From JAYYZW01 sp965217605 (lineage in GTDB: Bacteria; Pseudomonadota; Gammaproteobacteria; Ga0077536): DNA of 64,000 nt. Position numbers and translations under genes: made by a program. The stretch lies in NCBI GenBank assembly GCA_965217605.1, contig CBDCJB010000013.1:372001-436000 (forward strand), written 5' to 3'. The notes below the pieces were generated by a model. It did no database searches. It saw only the letters and a list, made by a program, of their open reading frames with translations, and was not told where the DNA came from. Below, in pieces: positions 16,320 through 24,838 of the stretch. The first letter of the stretch is position 1. Each line of letters starts with the position of its first letter.

Positions 16320-16772
16320 ATGGAAGTGGTGCCACATCGCGGTATCGATAAGATCGATCTGGGCGCGAGTCGCGAACAGATCGCTATCGATCTCGGAACG
16401 CCCGAGAAAACCGCGCAGGATCGTCACGATGATGGTGAGATCTCTGAGATCTGGGTCTATCGTTTGATGCGCCTCGAGCTCTCGTTCGACTCCGAGCACG
16501 ATTACAAGCTGTCTCACATCACGTCGTACCATCCCTATACGCTGGTGCAGGGCTTCAACCCGATCGGTCTCACCGAAAAATACCTTTTGCAGAAATTCCC
16601 GCACCTCGACCTCGACGTCGAAATCAGTGACGAGGAAAAATACTACACCGACCGGATCCTGGACCTCACCTTCTACATCGTGCGCAAGCGCGTAGTGAGT
16701 GTTACGGTATTCCCGGAATACGACGACTCGGGCGAGACCATTCTTTGGCCGGTCAGGGCGGCCGGACGATGA
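16320..16772 (+). CDS. Conserved-looking hypothetical protein
   Basis: 150 residues, ATG 1 base after the upstream stop, so probably translationally coupled. Acidic, no signal or membrane segment. The sequence has strand-like segments (IWVYRLMRLELSFDSEHDYKLSHI, LTFYIVRKRVVSVTVFPEY) and no motif I recognise. Its coupling to an alpha/beta hydrolase and GC-rich codon use support it being a real gene. Confidence 0.6.
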   Translation: MEVVPHRGIDKIDLGASREQIAIDLGTPEKTAQDRHDDGEISEIWVYRLMRLELSFDSEHDYKLSHITSYHPYTLVQGFNPIGLTEKYLLQKFPHLDLDVEISDEEKYYTDRILDLTFYIVRKRVVSVTVFPEYDDSGETILWPVRAAGR

Positions 16773-16797
16773 CCCATCGCTTCACGTGGAGGAATCA

Positions 16798-17205
16798 ATG
16801 ATGAAAATCGACGGCGGATGCCATTGCGGCAAAATCACGTATCGCGCAGACATCGATCCCGATAAGGTCTTGATCTGCCATTGCACCGATTGCCAGACGC
16901 TGTCGGGATCGGCCTACCGGACCGTCGCGTTTACGCATGAAGACGCGCTCGAGTTCGTCACGGGTAAACCCAGGATCTACATCAAGATCGCCGAGAGTGG
17001 CCGCGAGCGAGCCCAGGCCTTTTGTGAGTACTGCGGTACACCCATTTACGCGACCTCGGTCGGCGACGGCCCCAAGATCTACGGCTTGCGTGCCGGCACG
17101 ATTAAACAACGCGCCGAGCTCCCACCGCACCGGCAGGTGTGGCACCGCTCAGCGCACGGCTGGACAGACAACTTAAGTGGCCTGCCGGTGACCGAGAAAC
17201 AATAA
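16798..17205 (+). CDS. GFA/CENP-V family zinc protein
   Basis: 135 residues from ATG 16798, preceded by TGGAGGA; a longer in-frame ORF upstream overlaps the preceding gene. Zinc-binding cysteines are arranged as GGCHCGKITY, CHCTDCQTLSGSAYR and FCEYCGTPIYA, the signature of the glutathione-dependent formaldehyde-activating (Gfa) fold. Only a few members have shown activity, so the role is open. It is the last of four co-directional genes from 14527. Confidence 0.88.
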   Translation: MMKIDGGCHCGKITYRADIDPDKVLICHCTDCQTLSGSAYRTVAFTHEDALEFVTGKPRIYIKIAESGRERAQAFCEYCGTPIYATSVGDGPKIYGLRAGTIKQRAELPPHRQVWHRSAHGWTDNLSGLPVTEKQ

Positions 17206-17493
17206 CGGCCGCAATGGCAATCATGGAATGCTCCGCCGCGCTGAAATGCACCCGCGTCCCTCGCGCACCGGCGTTTCCGGAAAAGGTATTACGTGTAAAA
17301 CTTGGCTTCGTTCTTACAGATCGGCATCCTGGATTCGAGCTAACCTGACAAGCGCCCTCGCATAAACTCCGCACTCTATAACTGGGCTTTACGAGATCAG
17401 AGTCCGGTATACCGTAAGCAGCCACGCTGTGCTGCGCTGCAGTGGTTTGGCCGCTGCCGACCCTCCGTTACCCGCGTAAACATGCAAATCCGT

Positions 17494-17976
17494 TCATAAT
17501 GGCAGATACAAATCACCCTGTGACTCCATGCCTTGCGTGACGTGCGCTTGGAATCTCGCACCAAAAATCGGTCGCCAGGTTCCCCACCATGACGCCACGC
17601 CGCGCATCTGCAATAGATTAAGCATCATTCTCTTACGCCCTTCCCAGATGTCGGAATCTACGACGCGGTCTTCATATTGGTAATACAAAGCTTCGTAATA
17701 GACGAACACTTGCAAAAATACTGTTCGAGCTACGAGCTGATCGCTTTCGTTCAGGCTGTCGTAAGATTCTTGAGCGACTTGGAAAATTTTCAATGTCTCA
17801 GGGTGTGTCGACCAACTATCAAACATTTGATTTGCCGATTGAGCTGCAGTTTGATACCCGCTACTGCGTACATGGCTCGAATTTTGTCTGACCTGAAGCG
17901 CGAGATAGATTATCGAGATAACAACCGCTGTCGCTCCGACAAGCTCTCCCACCGCGCTGATAGCATCCCAGTTCAT
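17494..17976 (-). CDS. Hypothetical protein with N-terminal membrane helix
   Basis: 160 residues from ATG 17976 (MNWDAISAVGELVGATAV), with GGGGAC upstream. One transmembrane segment (VGATAVVISIIYLALQV) is followed by a soluble helical region rich in aromatic residues (YYEALYYQYEDRVVDSDIWEGRKRMM). The layout resembles a widespread family of about 160-residue environmental proteins of unknown function. An IS3-family element ends 29 bases upstream of the start, so the native promoter may have been displaced. Confidence 0.7.
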   Translation of the reverse strand: MNWDAISAVGELVGATAVVISIIYLALQVRQNSSHVRSSGYQTAAQSANQMFDSWSTHPETLKIFQVAQESYDSLNESDQLVARTVFLQVFVYYEALYYQYEDRVVDSDIWEGRKRMMLNLLQMRGVASWWGTWRPIFGARFQAHVTQGMESQGDLYLPL

Positions 17977-18067
17977 AGTCCCCGTCTGTATGCCGTCAGC
18001 GCCTATGGGACAGATATAGCGCTGGTTTAAGGGAGAGTTTTTGTTCATCCTAACCTGAGGAGTTGAG

Positions 18068-18442
18068 ATGAAACAGAGACCGACAGGACGAACGTCGTCG
18101 TCAGAAAAAATCATTCGTGACATCAAGCGCAACACGCGCAAGCAAACCAGTGCGGAGGAGAAAATACGCATCGTACTGGACGGCGTGCGTGGCGAAGCCA
18201 GCATGGCGGAGCTGTGCCGACGAGAAGGTATTGCTCAAAGCCTATATTACAAAGGGTCCAAGGACTTCATGGAAGCCGGCAAGCAGCGCCTGGCCGGGGA
18301 CATTGTTCGCCAGGCCAACACCAGTGACGTCACGGCGCTTCGGCGTGACGCCCGAGATCTCAAGGAAGTGGTCGCCGAGCAAACGCTGGAACTGCGGCTG
18401 CTCAAAAAAAACAGGCTCGGGGATGGGGACGACCTGCAATGA
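18068..18442 (+). CDS. IS3-family transposase OrfA
   Basis: 124 residues with a helix-turn-helix (TSAEEKIRIVLDGVRGEASMAELCRREGI) and a C-terminal helical segment (DVTALRRDARDLKEVVAEQTLEL). It binds the IS ends. Near the 3' end the heptamer A AAA AAC (18406-18412) sits in the correct phase for a -1 ribosomal frameshift that would fuse it to OrfB, as in other IS3 elements; the stop overlaps the OrfB ATG as ATGA. Confidence 0.88.
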   Translation: MKQRPTGRTSSSEKIIRDIKRNTRKQTSAEEKIRIVLDGVRGEASMAELCRREGIAQSLYYKGSKDFMEAGKQRLAGDIVRQANTSDVTALRRDARDLKEVVAEQTLELRLLKKNRLGDGDDLQ

Positions 18443-19419
18443 GGTATTCAGCCGCCGAGAAGCTTGAGATCATTCGGTTGGTGGAGCGATCGCACCTGCC
18501 GGCCAAGCAAACCCTGGCTATGTTGGGCGTTCCACGCACCACCTTCTACCGTTGGTACGCACACTATCGTCATGACGGAGAAGTGGCGCTGCAGGACCAA
18601 GCGCCCCTGCCGGGGCGGGTGTGGAACCGGATCCCCGATACCGTGCGAGACCGCCTGATCACGTTGGCGCTGAACAGGCCGGAACTGAGTCCGCGCGAGT
18701 TGGCGGTTACCTTCACCGATACCGAGGGCTATTTTGTCTCGGAAAGCTCGGTTTACCGGCTTCTCAAAGCCCACGCTCTGATCACCAGTCCGGCCTTCAT
18801 CGTCATGAAGGCCGCCAGCGAGTTCACAGACAAGACCACGGCCATCAATCAGCAGTGGCAGACGGATTTTACCTACCTGGAGATCATTGGCTGGGGCTGG
18901 ATGGTTCTATCCACGATACGGGATGACTTTTCACGCTATGTCGTGGCCTGGAAGCTGTGTACGACCATGACCAGCCGGGATGTGGCCGAGACCCTGGAAC
19001 TTGCCTTGCAGGCCTCGGGTTGCGACCAGGCCGACGTCGTGCAAAAGCCGAGATTACTCTCCGACAATGGCTCAAGTTACCTCTCGAGCGACCTTGCTGA
19101 TTGGCTCAGCGACAATGGGATGAGCCACGTTCGCGGTGCACCGTACCATCCGCAGACACAAGGCAAGATCGAACGCTGGCACCAGACGCTGAAGAACCGG
19201 ATACTACTGGAGAATGACTTCTTGCCCGGCGATCTGAAACAGCAGATCGAGCGGTTCGTCGATCACTACAATCATCAGCGAACCCATGAGCGCTTGAAAA
19301 ACCTGACGCCAGCCGACGTTTACTTCGGGCGCGGGCAATCTATTTTGGCAAAACGAGAAAGGATCAAACGAAAGACTATCGCGAAACGTCGTTTGCACTA
19401 TCAACGACACGCTGCGTAA
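18439..19419 (+). CDS. IS3-family transposase OrfB (DDE integrase)
   Basis: 326 residues with a helix-turn-helix region at the N-terminus and an rve integrase core. Catalytic DDE residues are visible in QTDFTYLE, LLSDNGSSY and KIERWHQTLKNR, with HHYNH-like DHYNHQRTHERL after them. Through -1 frameshifting at 18406-18412 the reading continues as QARGWGRPAMRYSAAEK, in frame with this ORF. The element looks intact and potentially active. Confidence 0.9.
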   Translation: MRYSAAEKLEIIRLVERSHLPAKQTLAMLGVPRTTFYRWYAHYRHDGEVALQDQAPLPGRVWNRIPDTVRDRLITLALNRPELSPRELAVTFTDTEGYFVSESSVYRLLKAHALITSPAFIVMKAASEFTDKTTAINQQWQTDFTYLEIIGWGWMVLSTIRDDFSRYVVAWKLCTTMTSRDVAETLELALQASGCDQADVVQKPRLLSDNGSSYLSSDLADWLSDNGMSHVRGAPYHPQTQGKIERWHQTLKNRILLENDFLPGDLKQQIERFVDHYNHQRTHERLKNLTPADVYFGRGQSILAKRERIKRKTIAKRRLHYQRHAA

Positions 19420-19627
19420 CATGAAAATGATGAGCAAAATACTCCCTTAGCAAGACCAAACATCTGTCCCATTTGTTTGAAGACGGACAATCGGTTTCGT
19501 AGAAACTAAATATCAGAAATTTGTTCGGGTTGTTGCATGTGATAGGAAGTGATCAGCAAGTCCGCTAGAAAGAAGCGCTACTGCTTTACTCGAATCATCT
19601 TCATAATTCGATTCATGCAGAGGTTGA

Positions 19628-21100
19628 TTGATCGGACGGCCGGCGATTAATAGCTTACTGTTATTCAATTGGCTTGTTTTCTTGGCCTCGAGCGGCCTTC
19701 TCGTCTATCTGGGCCTCAAGGCGAAGAGACTCGTACATGGAGGCTCTGAAGCCGGCTTCCTGGTGGCCGGACGTTCGCTCGGTCCGGTCATTGGTGCTGC
19801 GACCGTCGTCGCCACGGGTTATAGCGGCTGGGCCTTCATCGGCTCACCGGGCGCCGCATATCGATTCGGTACGGTGGAATTGGTGGCCAACATTATGTTC
19901 GCCCCTGCAATGGTGATCAGTTTGGCGTTGTTCGCAAATTATCTTCGCCGGCGTGCCGCGGAGCTCAATACGCTCACAATCCCCGAGTACATCGCCGCCC
20001 AGCATGGCACAGGAGTCCCGAGTCGACTCATACAGGGTCTTGTAGCAGCGTTAACGATCGTCTTGCTACTCGTGTTCCTTACGGGTCAGCTCAAGGCCTT
20101 GGGCCTGATGGCCTCCGGGTTGTTGGGTATTTCAATGGAAGCCAGTATCTATCTGCTGGTTCTTATCATTATCGCCTACACGATGATAGGCGGCATGGGC
20201 GCGATCGCTTGGGCCGATGGCGTGATGGTCATCGGCATGACAATGGGGGCAGTACTGCTTATCGGGACCATATTCTCGAAAATCTCACTACCGGACCTGC
20301 TGTCACAGTTGGAAGCTGTAGATGCCGAGTCCGTGAACCCCCAGACTGGTCAGCCGTACGGCGAGTCGAAGTTGTCACCATTTTTGCTTTTCCCTTACGC
20401 GTTTCTATTCACCTTGTGCTTGCCCTACATGGCAAATCGGATCTTGTCCTTCCGTGAGGATATTGGGATCCATAATGTAGTCGTTGTGGTGGCACTTCTT
20501 ACCTGCGTGCTGAGTACCGTACCGATTGCCGGCTTGTACGCGCGATCTCAGCTGATACTCCTGGAGGATCCGGATCAAGCAGTCGGTGTCATGATCGATC
20601 AGTTGATAAATCCCTATCTCGGTGCGCTGATCAGCGTTGCGGTACTGTTTGCGATCAAGTCCACTGCGAATTCACTTCTCCATGCCATCTCCTCCGCCGC
20701 TTCCCATGATCTGCGTAAAGCGCTGCTTCCTGAGGTCGAGTTGTCCGCTGAGCGGACGCTGTTGATAAACCGATCGGCCGTGGTCATGTCCGGATTGTGC
20801 GCCGTCGTCGCCGTGCTGTATGCGCCTCCATTCATGCTCGTTTGGCTGGGGATTCTCGGTACCGGCACGTTATTGGCGTCGTTGGCGGCGCCAATGCTGA
20901 TACCGATCGTCTGGCAGGGCAACAGCTACGGCGCCGTTGCCGCCATATTGACGGGTTTCACGGTGACCGGGTTATTGATGCTGTATCTCAAGGTAGGTTG
21001 GGTGGAGGCTCCGTTGATCGGGTGCGTTCTTTCAGCGCTTGCATACTGGTTGGTCAGCCTCGCGACTCGATCCATGCAGCATACCGGTATCGGCAAATGA
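19628..21100 (+). CDS. Sodium:solute symporter family transporter
   Basis: 490 residues, TTG start at 19628 because a TGA precedes it in frame. About 12-13 hydrophobic segments, with SSS-family features GFLVAGRSLGPVIGAATVVATGYSGW (helix 2 region), LTIPEYIAAQHG and SGLLGISMEASIYLLVLIIIAYTMIGGMGAIAWAD. This family couples Na+ entry to uptake of organic acids, amino acids or similar. The substrate is unknown. The stop overlaps the start of a 33-residue membrane peptide (ATGA), a paired arrangement seen with some SSS permeases. Confidence 0.88.
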   Translation: MIGRPAINSLLLFNWLVFLASSGLLVYLGLKAKRLVHGGSEAGFLVAGRSLGPVIGAATVVATGYSGWAFIGSPGAAYRFGTVELVANIMFAPAMVISLALFANYLRRRAAELNTLTIPEYIAAQHGTGVPSRLIQGLVAALTIVLLLVFLTGQLKALGLMASGLLGISMEASIYLLVLIIIAYTMIGGMGAIAWADGVMVIGMTMGAVLLIGTIFSKISLPDLLSQLEAVDAESVNPQTGQPYGESKLSPFLLFPYAFLFTLCLPYMANRILSFREDIGIHNVVVVVALLTCVLSTVPIAGLYARSQLILLEDPDQAVGVMIDQLINPYLGALISVAVLFAIKSTANSLLHAISSAASHDLRKALLPEVELSAERTLLINRSAVVMSGLCAVVAVLYAPPFMLVWLGILGTGTLLASLAAPMLIPIVWQGNSYGAVAAILTGFTVTGLLMLYLKVGWVEAPLIGCVLSALAYWLVSLATRSMQHTGIGK

Positions 21101-21198
21101 CCGGCTCGTGGACATTTGATGCCTACGTGGCGGTGATCGTCCTTCTTCTGTGCGGGAGTTTTGCTTACTGGCTGTGGCAACGGCGCAAAGAGCGATGA
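21097..21198 (+). CDS. Tiny single-span membrane protein coupled to the symporter
   Basis: 33 residues beginning at the ATG that overlaps the symporter stop (ATGA, 21097-21100). One helix (AYVAVIVLLLCGSFAYWLW) is followed by a positive tail QRRKER, giving an N-out or N-in single-span topology. It is likely a small accessory subunit, by analogy with short companion proteins of some SSS and other permeases. Function inferred only from coupling. Confidence 0.55.
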   Translation: MTGSWTFDAYVAVIVLLLCGSFAYWLWQRRKER

Positions 21199-21216
21199 TG
21201 TTGACCCGGGCGTGAT

Positions 21217-21383
21217 CTAGTGTCCTGTCCCGCGAAAAACTTTCGTAAGTCGCGACGGATTTTTCGTTGCTGGCAAGGCGCGACGACGCCGTGTAGCGGG
21301 CTCTACACAAGGAGGAGTAACGCCGCCAGCGGCGAAAAAGACCTGCGAATCATGGAAGTTTTTCACGGGACAGGACACTAGGC
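21217..21383. mobile_element. MITE copy 1 (167 bp)
   Basis: Terminal inverted repeats CTAGTGTCCTGTCCCGCGAA and its complement (right end TTCACGGGACAGGACACTAG) extend about 25 bp with one mismatch. There is no coding capacity. A second copy with the same ends and an almost identical core is at 41935-42099. The flanking CTAG at both ends may be a target duplication of 4 bp or part of the repeat. It is probably mobilised by a transposase elsewhere. Confidence 0.85.
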
Positions 21384-21434
21384 ATTCGCTGTTTGGAGTT
21401 GCCCCGTTTCCGTGGACGGTATGGCGCTTGGGTT

Positions 21435-22283
21435 TCAAGCAGCCTGTTGATAATTATTTTCATAGTTTAGCGGTGATTGCTGACCGAGGGATGAGTGACG
21501 ACGGTGTGGGTTGTACCCGCCTTCGATGAACGCGAAGATCGCCATCTTCGCGTCGGCCTGCGTCTTGAAACTGTGGCGGTCGATGAGTTCGCATTCGAGC
21601 GTCGCGAAGAAGCTCTCGGCCATCGCGTTATCGTAGCAATCGCCGACCGATCCCATCGACGGTTGTACACCCATTAACCGGCAGCGCTTGCCGAAGGCGA
21701 ACGAAGTGTACTGGCAGCCCTGGTCACTGTGATGGATCACATTCTTCGGTCGACGCTGCCATAGCGCCATGTTGAGCGCCTCGAGCACGAGCTCAGTGCG
21801 CAGATGCGTCGCCATCGACCCGCCTACGACGCGCCGACTGAATGCATCGACGACAACCGCCAGATACACGAACCCCGCCCACGTCGGCACGTCGGTCACG
21901 TCAGCAACCCACAGTGCGTCCGGCCGCGAAGCCACGAAGTGACGCTCGACCAGATCCGGCGCCGGGCGGGCATCGTGATCGCGGCGTGTCGTGCGCGTCC
22001 TTGTGCGTCGACTCACCCCGGCCAAACCCCATTCACGCAGCAGCTTGGCGACGCGCTTGCGACCCACGTGCGTCCCCTCATCCGCGCGCTCGGCGTGAAT
22101 ACGCGCTGCCCCATAGGTGCCTCGACTCCAGCTGTGGATGGCCTGGATACGTGCCTTGAGTTGCGCGTCGCGCTTCGACCGCGCTGAGGGTTCACGTGTC
22201 CGACACGCGTCGTAGCCACTCGGGGAGACACCGAGTAGCCGGCACATCGGCGCGATCCGGTAGGTGGCCTGATTCACGCTCAT
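21435..22283 (-). CDS. IS3-family transposase OrfB (DDE integrase)
   Basis: 282 residues starting at the ATG that overlaps the OrfA stop. Starts MSVNQATYRIAPMCRLLGVSPSGYDA, the usual IS3 OrfB opening, then an HTH_21 region (SWSRGTYGAARIHAEL-like) and the integrase core with DALWVADVTDVPT, VIHHSDQGCQYTS and NAMAESFFATLECE (D, D, E). Ends YNPHRRHSSLGQQSPLNYE, typical of the IS3 group. Complete and apparently intact. Confidence 0.92.
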   Translation of the reverse strand: MSVNQATYRIAPMCRLLGVSPSGYDACRTREPSARSKRDAQLKARIQAIHSWSRGTYGAARIHAERADEGTHVGRKRVAKLLREWGLAGVSRRTRTRTTRRDHDARPAPDLVERHFVASRPDALWVADVTDVPTWAGFVYLAVVVDAFSRRVVGGSMATHLRTELVLEALNMALWQRRPKNVIHHSDQGCQYTSFAFGKRCRLMGVQPSMGSVGDCYDNAMAESFFATLECELIDRHSFKTQADAKMAIFAFIEGGYNPHRRHSSLGQQSPLNYENNYQQAA

Positions 22284-22588
22284 GAACGCGAAGATTTCCT
22301 CGAATCGGTCTCCCGAGCGAACCAGGCCGTGGCTTTTGAAAGGATCTCCCGTTCCTCACGTAGCCGCCGATTCTCCCGACGCAGACGCCGCAGTTCTTCG
22401 CGTTCGGCAGTGGTCAGACCGTCGTTGCGGCGACCTTCATCACGGTCGGCCTGCGCGACCCCGTTGCGTACGGTCTGTGCGGTCGGCTCAAACTCGCGTG
22501 CCAGGTCTTCCGGGTTGCGGCCCGCCCGTACCCGTTCGATCATCGGTTGCCGGAAGGCCGGTGGATAGGCAGTTCGTGTTGTGGGCAT
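22280..22588 (-). CDS. IS3-family transposase OrfA
   Basis: 102 residues: helix-turn-helix (YPPAFRQPMIERVRAGRNPEDLAREFE) and a heptad/charged region (EREELRRLRRENRRLREEREILSKA) like the IS3 leucine zipper. The slippery sequence A AAA G at 22337-22333 is in phase for -1 frameshifting, after which the frame reads SHGLVRSGDRFEEIFAFMSVNQ and continues into OrfB. Confidence 0.9.
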   Translation of the reverse strand: MPTTRTAYPPAFRQPMIERVRAGRNPEDLAREFEPTAQTVRNGVAQADRDEGRRNDGLTTAEREELRRLRRENRRLREEREILSKATAWFARETDSRKSSRS

Positions 22589-22724
22589 CGTGGAATCCTC
22601 CTTCTAAAAGGGTCAGGTATCCACGAAAGCGGGTCAACTCCAGTTTGTATTCTGACGTCCATTCCCTCCTGGTTGTCGAGCAGCGGTCCGGGCCTTCCCA
22701 CTTTCGGTTAAGTTAGCCCTTGTC

Positions 22725-22765
22725 TATTCCACCTTCGCTGGAATATGAAGCCGTCCCGGTATAAT
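22725..22765 (+). promoter_or_regulatory. Possible promoter and operator of the creatinase-like gene
   Basis: A perfect -10 box TATAAT is at 22760-22765. Over the place of the -35 box is a 7-bp inverted repeat TATTCCA (22725-22731) and TGGAATA (22739-22745). No good -35 is seen, which would fit an activator-dependent promoter or an operator; this is inference. Confidence 0.4.
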
Positions 22766-22817
22766 GAAATCAATGCGGATAGATAACTGGAAACTGCCGC
22801 AATTTTGGAGGTGAACC

Positions 22818-23966
22818 ATGGGAGCGGCATTCACCGAGTCGGAGCACCGAGAGCGGCTGGAGCGTACCAGGAAGGCGCTGCAAGACGTGGGCCTAGACGG
22901 TTGCATCTGCGCCGCTCCGGAGCACCTGTATTACATAGCTGGCTACGACGCCCATACACACTTCAGCGAGCAGGGGCTGATATTCACTACTGGCAACGAC
23001 GAACCAACACTGGTGCTGAGGGAGGTAGACGAACCTCTAGCCATGGAGACGTCATGGTTAGAAGACCTGCGCTTTTATCATTTTGGGGCCGCCGATCCCG
23101 CCGAAGTCATAGCCGGTATAGCCAAGGAAAAGGGGTTGCTGGGCAAGAAGGTTGGCATCGATCTGGGAACATATGCGCTCCCTGGGGCCTATGCCTTGAG
23201 GCTAATGGACGCACTGTCCTCCACGACCGTCGAAGACGCCACGGAAGTCATCGGAAAACTACGGCTAATAAAGTCGCCCAGAGAAATTGAATATGTTCGA
23301 GATGCCGCCAAATTCGCCAACGTGGGCATAGAAACAGCCATCACCAAGTTGCGCTCGGGTATGACGGAGATCCAATACGCGGCGGAGATCGAGTACGCGA
23401 TGCGTTCCCGAGGCTGCGATTATTTCTCTATGCCCACCTGGGTAGCCTCTGGGCCCCGTACTCCGGGAGGCCACGGGCTCCCTATAGACCGGGTCATGGA
23501 ACTTGGCGACCTAGTCCATGTGGAGTTTGCCGGTGTGTCTCACCGTTACAATTGTGTGGCCATTAAGACCTTGTCCCTAGGCGAACCATCCACCAAGGCC
23601 CGCGAGCTGTGCCTGGCGGCTAAGGAATCCCTGCTGGCTGGGGTCGCAGCTATCAGAGTGGGCGGGCCAGTGGCCTCTGCTGAAGAGGCTTCCTTGAAAC
23701 CCTTGGAGAGCCGGGGCCTAGCCAAATACTCTAAGATGCGGTTCGGGGTAGGGATCTCGGCTGCCTATCCGCCTGCCTGGCTGGACCCTCTTAGCATAAT
23801 TAGTGAATCAAAAGAGGTTTTCCAACCCGGAATGGCCTTCTATCTCCACACCTGTCTGGAGGTCCCCGAAGACCAGTTAGGCGTACTGGTGGGTGGGAGC
23901 TATCTTATGACTGACCGAGGGCCCACGCAGCTAGACAACGGTAATCCCGACTTAGCCGTGGTCTAA
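22818..23966 (+). CDS. M24 (creatinase/Xaa-Pro peptidase) family protein lacking metal ligands
   Basis: 382 residues with the creatinase N-domain (LQDVGLDGCICAAPEHLYYIAGYD) and pita-bread C-domain (IKSPREIEYVRDAAKFANVG, SGMTEIQYAAEIEYAM, ASGPRTPGGHGLPIDR). The metal ligands of peptidases (two Asp after GDLV, His, two Glu) are replaced: GDLVHVEFAGVSHRYN. Only the GGHG His matches creatinase's catalytic His, so it is closer to creatinase-type C-N hydrolases than to peptidases. Excellent ribosome binding site GGAGGTGA. ATA, CTA and AGG codons are frequent, unlike neighbouring genes, pointing to horizontal transfer; IS and MITE lie just upstream. Confidence 0.82.
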   Translation: MGAAFTESEHRERLERTRKALQDVGLDGCICAAPEHLYYIAGYDAHTHFSEQGLIFTTGNDEPTLVLREVDEPLAMETSWLEDLRFYHFGAADPAEVIAGIAKEKGLLGKKVGIDLGTYALPGAYALRLMDALSSTTVEDATEVIGKLRLIKSPREIEYVRDAAKFANVGIETAITKLRSGMTEIQYAAEIEYAMRSRGCDYFSMPTWVASGPRTPGGHGLPIDRVMELGDLVHVEFAGVSHRYNCVAIKTLSLGEPSTKARELCLAAKESLLAGVAAIRVGGPVASAEEASLKPLESRGLAKYSKMRFGVGISAAYPPAWLDPLSIISESKEVFQPGMAFYLHTCLEVPEDQLGVLVGGSYLMTDRGPTQLDNGNPDLAVV

Positions 23967-24224
23967 CCCTGAATAGAGCTACAGATTACCGCTCGAAATG
24001 AGCGACGGGTCCCGGGAAACTCCTGAACTCACGCTGTTGCGAACCAGGCAGCGTTCCGAAACTGTTCGATTGAATTCTTCTGGGCGCCCGTTGCTTCTAA
24101 ATGCCCAACAATGCACAACGATGCTCAACGGTGTCACGCAAAACTCCCGCACGAATTTCCGGCCGCGAAGTTTTGCCCGACACGATCCGCTGATCCGGAA
24201 TCAACGCGCGCTTTCAACCGATCG

Positions 24225-24527
24225 ATGAAATCAATTGATGCTGACGCCACCGAGATGGCCAACGGCCCAAAATGGTCGGTTTACATCGTCGAATGCTCCG
24301 ACGGCACCTTTTATACTGGTGTCACGACGGAACTTGAGCGCCGCATCAACGAGCACAACGATGGCACAGGCGCTAAATACACGCGCCATCGCCATCCGGT
24401 AAGACTCGTTTATTCTGAGCCCGCTAACGATCGCAGCGCGGCGACCAAACGTGAGCTTGCGATCAAGCGGTTGACGACCGACAGAAAGCGCGAGCTCATC
24501 ATCGCGCATTGGTCCGGCATAACTTGA
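24225..24527 (+). CDS. GIY-YIG domain protein (YhbQ-like)
   Basis: About 100 residues from ATG 24225; ATG 24255 (MANGPKWSVY) is an alternative. Core motif WSVYIVECSDGTFYTGVTTE, then RRINEHNDGTGAKYTRHRHPVRLVYSE and KRELAIKRLTTDRKRELI, the small stand-alone GIY-YIG nuclease form. Members act as structure-specific or repair-associated nucleases, mostly untested. A longer in-frame upstream extension looks non-coding. Lies between the creatinase-like gene and the IS-split Sel1 gene. Confidence 0.82.
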   Translation: MKSIDADATEMANGPKWSVYIVECSDGTFYTGVTTELERRINEHNDGTGAKYTRHRHPVRLVYSEPANDRSAATKRELAIKRLTTDRKRELIIAHWSGIT

Positions 24528-24838
24528 TGTTCGAAAAAAAAGCCGGGCGTCCCTATATTTAACGGACGAACTGCCGCTCCTGGCCGAGAGCCGAAGTCAG
24601 GCTTCTACTGGGCGTTGCTTTACGCTTTGATCTGGGTCTTCTCTGGGTTCAAATCTGATAAACCCAATGGCAACTGACAGGAACATATTCCGTGAGGGAA
24701 TAATACGAACGCTTTTACTGGCGTTGCTGCTCGCTGCGGGCGTCGCCGCCGCGGATGACGAGTCCGCCTACAGGGCGACCCTGGATGCTTTGGATCGCGA
24801 AGACTACGCCACGGCGTTGGGCCTTGTTCGACCGTTAG

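Larger units (their letters stand above)
18006..19471 (+). mobile_element. IS3-family insertion sequence (1466 bp)
   Basis: Ends are inverted: TGGGACAGAT at 18006 and ATCTGTCCCA at 19462-19471, with looser matching further in (left TTTAAGGGAG, right CTCCCTTAG). It contains two overlapping transposase frames, 18068-18442 and 18439-19419. No direct target duplication is evident: the left flank ends GCCTA and the right starts TTTGT. It is therefore old or rearranged, or the boundary is a few bases off. Confidence 0.85.
21396..22642 (-). mobile_element. IS3-family insertion sequence (1247 bp) with 3-bp target duplication
   Basis: Ends TGGAGTTGCCCCGTTTCCGT (left) and the complement of TGGAGTTGACCCGCTTTCGT (right) form imperfect inverted repeats. 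The flanks carry GTT on both sides (21393-21395 and 22643-22645), the 3-bp duplication expected for IS3 elements. It encodes OrfA and OrfB on the minus strand and lies 12 bases from MITE copy 1. Confidence 0.9.

Noticed and set aside
17977..18204. Upstream extension of the hypothetical membrane protein gene into the IS element
   Set aside because: It reads through the terminal repeat and OrfA region of the IS; the family-like start MNWDAI at 17976 has a ribosome binding site.
18117..18467. 116-codon ORF overlapping OrfA and OrfB
   Set aside because: It is an out-of-frame shadow of OrfA; the -1 slippage leads into the OrfB frame, not this one.
19472..19627. Target duplication for the IS element at 18006-19471
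   Set aside because: Flanking bases CTA and TTT do not match; no direct repeat found within several bases of either end.
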